Source: Dyadobacter luticola
GTDB taxonomy: Bacteria; Bacteroidota; Bacteroidia; Cytophagales; Spirosomataceae
Direction of reading: 5' to 3'
NCBI RefSeq assembly: GCF_005860805.1
Contig: NZ_VCEJ01000004.1
Coordinates: forward strand, 372,001-436,000
Length of the DNA: 64,000 bases
Within the stretch, counting starts at the first letter, position 1, and each line of letters opens with the position of its first letter. Of the stretch, positions 61,141 to 64,000 are shown piece by piece. The position numbers were made by a program, and so were the translations under genes. The notes under the pieces were generated by a model. That model was given only the letters and a program-made list of their open reading frames with translations. It searched no databases and was not told where the DNA came from.

Positions 61141-61148
61141 TAAAGATA
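61141..61148 (-). promoter_or_regulatory. possible -7 element of the ECF sigma gene
   Basis: Minus-strand TATCTTTA is one base off TAnnTTTG and lies 15 bp before the sigma-factor start. Confidence 0.35.
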
Positions 61149-61271
61149 ACCTAAATATAATGCAAGAAGTCTGTCATAATCGAAACCAATTGTTATTAGT
61201 TGGTTTAATGATGGTCAGGGTGCTTATCAATGCAACTACCCTGCGCGGGTATCCCGGTAACTTACATCACA

Positions 61272-61286
61272 AGCCCTACGCGGGCT
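61272..61286. repeat. short GC-rich hairpin
   Basis: AGCCC (61272-61276) and GGGCT (61282-61286) form a 5-bp stem with a TACGC loop. It stands in a GC-rich stretch with several CCCGG/CGGG motifs before the XRE gene and resembles the small hairpins at 61.8-62.0 kb. Confidence 0.4.
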
Positions 61287-61358
61287 GCCCGTAAATTACC
61301 CGGAAACTTCCCGGCGGATTTGTATAAATTGCCTTTTTAACCAAAAAACCTTTCCGCA

Positions 61359-61784
61359 ATGACACATACTACTCCCAATCCGAAGATCCACGAAGGGCGT
61401 AACCTGAAACGCTTCCGAGAAATGCTTGGGATCAAGCAAGATTTCCTGGCATTCGAGCTCGGCGAAGACTGGAACCAGCAGAAAGTCTCGTTACTCGAAC
61501 AGAAGGAAAAAATTGATTCGAGCATTCTGGAACAAGTCGCGGCTATCTTGAAAATTCCTGCTGAGGCGATCCGGAATTTTGATGAGGAACAGGCTGTCAA
61601 CATTATCTCAAATACATTTCACGAAAAGGCGTTTGAGAATTCTTTCAATAACGGCACCATCAATTTTCACCCAATCGAAAAGATCATTCAGATTCATGAA
61701 GAGAAGATTGCGCTTTATGAGCGGATGTTGAAGGAGAAGGATGACATGATGGGGCGGTTGGAGCGGTTGATTGGGGGGCGGTAG
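61359..61784 (+). CDS. XRE-family helix-turn-helix protein
   Basis: The 141-aa protein has an N-terminal Cro/C1-type helix-turn-helix (about 12-70; NLKRFREMLGIKQDFLAFELGEDWNQQKVSLLEQ). A linker with an amphipathic C-terminal coiled coil follows (about 108-138; IHEEKIALYERMLKEKDDMMGRLERLI), probably for oligomer formation. This architecture is frequent in Cytophagales as a lone regulator. It is followed by a hairpin-rich gap and then a PIN-domain gene, 437 bp away, so a functional tie to that gene is possible but not shown. Confidence 0.85.
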   Translation: MTHTTPNPKIHEGRNLKRFREMLGIKQDFLAFELGEDWNQQKVSLLEQKEKIDSSILEQVAAILKIPAEAIRNFDEEQAVNIISNTFHEKAFENSFNNGTINFHPIEKIIQIHEEKIALYERMLKEKDDMMGRLERLIGGR

Positions 61785-61814
61785 TGCAACAATGTAGCTC
61801 CGGCGGGCTGCCTG

Positions 61815-61871
61815 TTTGTAGAAATATTTTCAAATGTGACAGAAATGGCTCCTTTAGGAGCCTTCTACAAA
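61815..61871. repeat. nested inverted repeat (interspersed-repeat-like)
   Basis: Outer arms TTTGTAGAA (61815-61823) and TTCTACAAA (61863-61871) are a perfect 9-bp inverted repeat. Inside, GGCTCC (61847-61852) and GGAGCC (61857-61862) form a 6-bp stem with a TTTA loop immediately against the right outer arm. The whole 57-nt unit has the look of a short non-autonomous interspersed repeat. Confidence 0.6.
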
Positions 61872-61889
61872 ACTGCAATTGTTTAGGTC

Positions 61890-61902
61890 GCCCCGCTGGG
61901 GC
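61890..61902. repeat. short hairpin
   Basis: GCCCC (61890-61894) and GGGGC (61898-61902) pair perfectly around a GCT loop, with AAAAAA shortly after. Confidence 0.5.
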
Positions 61903-61941
61903 TAAAAAATCTAATAATGTGATTCTTTTCTAGAAACAGGA

Positions 61942-61956
61942 AGCCGCTCTGCGGCT
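61942..61956. repeat. short hairpin
   Basis: AGCCGC (61942-61947) and GCGGCT (61951-61956) pair perfectly around a TCT loop. Confidence 0.5.
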
Positions 61957-62221
61957 GTGGAGGGATTGTAAAAGGAAATTTTCGTGACTTATCATTTTGG
62001 TATAAAAGCGGGGGTAACTCACGAAAAAGGTTCTTTCCAGGCGGTAGAGGTGAAATAACCGTTGAACTTGGCGATAAATTAAACCAGCTAGCAAGCCGAA
62101 CATTGGAGTCGGGCAAAGACAATAGTTAATCAAGTCCTAATAAAAATGTGACTAGCAAAGTTGTAACGGAAATGCCCGGTCAATGACTTGATTTCTGAGA
62201 CTTAAAAAATTCAAAAAGTAC

Positions 62222-63511
62222 ATGAGAGCACTTTTCCATGAACATTTTCGCAAGCCAGAACAGCACTACAAAGACCTTTGGAGAGACGCGGTCTTCTGTC
62301 TGGATACCAACATACTCCTTAATTTGTATCGCTACTCCGATGGAACTCGCGAACAACTCATAGATATTTTAACAAAAATGCAAGGTCGATTATGGGTGCC
62401 TTATTGGGTTGGAAAGGAGTTTTTTAAAAATCGTCTCCCAATAATCAGCGAGCAAATTTCTTCCTATAAAGAGCCACTGAACAATTTGAGTAGCGTCCAG
62501 AAGGCCTTTGAAAATGATCGGAAGCACCCTTTTCTTAGCGTAGAACTTTTGAAAGACCTCGGAGAGCTTATCAAAAAAATCAACGCTGAAATTGAATCTG
62601 CCAAAGACAGCCTTGCGGCGCGAATTTCCCATGACCAAATATTAGACCAAATTGCTGAAATAGTCGGAGATAGCATGGGTACTCCGCCTACCGATATTGA
62701 ATTGAAAAACTATCTAGAATTGGGTGAAAAACGCCTCAGTGCAAATGTTCCACCAGGTTTTAAAGATTGGGTAGATAAAAAAAATGATCGGCCAAAAGAT
62801 CCTTTTGCTGGCTTCGGAGACTTCATTATCTGGCAAGAATTGATTAAAAAGGCCAAGGAAGACCAAACTCCTATCATATTTATAAGCGACGATCAGAAAG
62901 AAGATTGGATTCTAATACAGTCTGGATTAAAACAAGGTCCTCTCCCCGCTTTGCACAAAGAATTTTACGAAAAAACAGGCCAGTATTTTCATATGTATAC
63001 GGCTCAGCAGTTTGTAAAACTCTTTCAATCAACCTCGGGCGAGAAAGTATCAGAAACTGTTTATCAGGAGCTTAAGATTTTTGAAATTACCCCCACGTAC
63101 ACCGATGAAGCGATTGATTATTTGCACCTACGTAGTCCCGACCTCAGTCCGGCCGAGCAGCGTTCTCTCAATTCTCAACCACGCTTTGAAGTGCTTACAA
63201 GAACTGGATCAGAAACCTGTCATTGGCAATTTGTGATTCCAGAAGATCAGGTCTTGTTTCGCTCACTTAAAATTTTTGATAATCTTGACAAGTGTCTGGC
63301 GGGCATCAACGGTATTAAGGAATTTATCAAAAGCCCCAACAGGATGCAACTTGTGTCTCCTTTCACTGGAAAATTTACCCTTACGATTCGCGCAGAAGAT
63401 CAATCCGTCCTTTGTGAAACCTTTCTCTCCTGGGAAGATCCAACTTTCGTTCGAGAACTCATCCCGAAGATTATTTATTGGATGATTAATGCAAAGGTTT
63501 TGCTGCCTTAA
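62222..63511 (+). CDS. PIN-like domain protein (PIN_8/DUF4935 type)
   Basis: The 429-aa protein carries a PIN-type nuclease domain over about residues 20-265. The first acidic residue is Asp28 in FCLDTNILLNLYRYS, and the later conserved acids lie in DPFAGFGDFIIWQELIKKAKE and IIFISDDQKEDW. A helical insert (about 85-170) separates the two halves, as in the PIN_8 group. The last 160 residues are an added alpha/beta region without a family I know. The protein would be a metal-dependent RNase or a sensor derived from one; PIN_8 proteins are frequent in defence-type loci. No partner gene is adjacent except a possible small antisense-strand gene at its 3' end. Confidence 0.8.
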   Translation: MRALFHEHFRKPEQHYKDLWRDAVFCLDTNILLNLYRYSDGTREQLIDILTKMQGRLWVPYWVGKEFFKNRLPIISEQISSYKEPLNNLSSVQKAFENDRKHPFLSVELLKDLGELIKKINAEIESAKDSLAARISHDQILDQIAEIVGDSMGTPPTDIELKNYLELGEKRLSANVPPGFKDWVDKKNDRPKDPFAGFGDFIIWQELIKKAKEDQTPIIFISDDQKEDWILIQSGLKQGPLPALHKEFYEKTGQYFHMYTAQQFVKLFQSTSGEKVSETVYQELKIFEITPTYTDEAIDYLHLRSPDLSPAEQRSLNSQPRFEVLTRTGSETCHWQFVIPEDQVLFRSLKIFDNLDKCLAGINGIKEFIKSPNRMQLVSPFTGKFTLTIRAEDQSVLCETFLSWEDPTFVRELIPKIIYWMINAKVLLP

Positions 63512-63686
63512 TAACTGCGCTGGCATTGCTCCTGAAATCGTCAGCCCGATTTTTATAGTACTCCAAAGCCAAATCGTCGGAGCTTTCAGATTGCTTTTTA
63601 GTCAATATTACTAGCAGCCGATCGGTTTCATCACTATTTGGATCAAAAGGCCAACATCCAATTACAGTTGAATTAGAGGGTATCAC
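63486..63686 (-). CDS. possible small protein (66 aa), GTG start
   Basis: A 66-residue frame overlaps the end of the PIN-domain gene by 26 bp, tail to tail. The product is hydrophilic (FDPNSDETDRLLVILTKKQSESSDDLALEYYKNRADDF) with a plausible helix, and has no known family. It starts with GTG at 63686 and has no clear promoter. The composition reads as protein, but the size and start codon leave it uncertain. Confidence 0.35.
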   Translation of the reverse strand: MIPSNSTVIGCWPFDPNSDETDRLLVILTKKQSESSDDLALEYYKNRADDFRSNASAVIKAAKPLH

Positions 63687-63707
63687 TGCAGTTTATACAC
63701 ACAAAAC

Positions 63708-63740
63708 AAAAAAGCGCCAATCTCACGAAGGGCGCTTTTT
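63708..63740 (-). terminator. terminator after tRNA-Arg
   Basis: AAAAAGCGCC (63709-63718) and GGCGCTTTTT (63731-63740) form a perfect 10-bp stem with a 12-nt loop, 3 bp from the 3' end of the tRNA gene on the minus strand. Confidence 0.8.
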
Positions 63741-63743
63741 AAG

Positions 63744-63817
63744 TGGTCACGTAGGGATTCGAACCCCAAACCTCCTGATCCGTAGTCAGGTGCTCTATCC
63801 AATTGAGCTACGCAACC
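63744..63817 (-). tRNA. tRNA-Arg (anticodon ACG)
   Basis: On the minus strand this 74-nt sequence folds as a tRNA. It has acceptor GGTTGCG/CGTGACC with two G-U pairs, a D arm with AGCTCAATTGGATAGAGC, anticodon stem CCTGA/TCAGG with loop CTACGGA, and a T arm with GGTTCGAATCC. The anticodon ACG is at 63781-63783 and would be edited to ICG, reading CGN arginine codons. The 3' CCA is not encoded. No integrase or att duplication is seen beside it. Confidence 0.95.
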
Positions 63818-63895
63818 AATTCCCAAACGGGACTGCAAAGATAGGAAAAGAGGTCTTTTTAACAAATGTGAGGCGCTAAAAAATATTTTTCTAGA

Positions 63896-64000
63896 TCATT
63901 CCCCCTGAAAATCAGGCTTTCTTTTTTGTAAAAAGGCTGAAATACCTTCCTGTGCATCCCGCGTTTTAAACAACATTTCCTGGTTTTCACGCTCAAAGTC
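63896..64000 (-). CDS. enoyl-CoA hydratase/isomerase family protein (partial, C-terminus)
   Basis: The last 34 codons of a gene that runs off the right edge are visible on the minus strand, ending in TGA at 63896-63898. The peptide reads DFERENQEMLFKTRDAQEGI and then SAFLQKRKPDFQGE. The pattern of a Thr-x-Asp-(A)-x-EG-x-x-AFLxKRKPxF ending is the classic tail of crotonase-family enoyl-CoA hydratases of about 260 aa. The remainder lies outside the window, so start and active site cannot be judged. Confidence 0.85.
   Translation of the reverse strand, partial: DFERENQEMLFKTRDAQEGISAFLQKRKPDFQGE

Larger units (their letters stand above)
61785..62221. other. intergenic region with a cluster of short hairpins
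   Basis: This 437-bp gap has no credible gene. Its first 175 bases hold three perfect small palindromes and one longer inverted repeat (separate entries). The rest, from about 61963 to 62221, shows nothing I can name. Confidence 0.55.

Noticed and set aside
61890-61956. CRISPR array reading of the hairpin cluster
   Set aside because: The palindromes differ in sequence and spacing, and there are no cas genes.
63744-63817. tRNA-Arg as an integration site of a mobile element
   Set aside because: No integrase gene and no repeated tRNA 3' end are seen within the window.

Overview
The window looks like a chromosome segment from a member of the Bacteroidota, most likely a Cytophagales organism close to Dyadobacter/Spirosoma (inference; no marker gene for species is present). 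Support comes from two SusC/SusD outer-membrane pairs, an ECF sigma/FecR switch, type IX secretion sorting tails, lipoproteins with an acidic surface-export tag after the lipobox cysteine, and several copies of the Bacteroidota -7 promoter element TAnnTTTG.

Layout. 1-0.8 kb: two or three small unrecognised genes. 0.8-4.7 kb: four tandem paralogous surface lipoproteins; the first two share a duplicated ~195-nt leader containing an inverted repeat. 4.8-10.1 kb (minus): a secreted GtaA-type glutaminase, an MntA/HepT toxin-antitoxin pair and a DsbD-type thiol:disulfide reductase. 10.2-19.2 kb: argB, a SusC/SusD pair, then on the minus strand argH followed 2 bp later by a c-type cytochrome/FG-GAP protein. 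19.3-22.8 kb: a GT-C-like membrane protein, a ModE-like regulator, a small molybdopterin-domain protein and an 80-aa orphan. 23.1-24.8 kb: an AT-rich Fic protein with a long unknown C-terminus. 25.1-29.0 kb: a T9SS-sorted sugar dehydrogenase, purM and an NlpC/P60 hydrolase. 29.0-29.6 kb: a REP-associated tyrosine transposase with three REP-like palindromes. 29.9-36.6 kb: a Tat-type SGNH hydrolase, a response regulator, an S41 protease, a small membrane-anchored protein, and a GMC oxidoreductase with its gluconate-dehydrogenase-type small subunit. 36.8-38.2 kb: an Hcp-like protein carrying a Sec signal peptide, paired with a T9SS-tail protein. 38.2-45.6 kb: a lipoprotein, a giant hybrid sensor kinase, a small acidic protein overlapping a second sugar dehydrogenase, and a DUF4142 lipoprotein.

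45.8-61.1 kb (minus) is a complete polysaccharide-utilisation locus: ECF sigma factor, FecR anti-sigma, STN-containing SusC, SusD, then three large secreted beta-sandwich/TIM-barrel proteins that look like glycoside hydrolases but that I cannot place firmly in known families. The receptor presumably signals through FecR to the sigma factor, and the enzymes cut a glycan imported by SusCD. 61.3-63.7 kb holds an XRE regulator, a cluster of short hairpins and a PIN-domain protein. The window ends with tRNA-Arg(ACG) and the 3' end of an enoyl-CoA hydratase gene.

The most unusual items are the three-enzyme PUL, the signal-peptide-bearing Hcp-like protein and its partner, the RAYT/REP unit, and the lipoprotein array with its duplicated leader.
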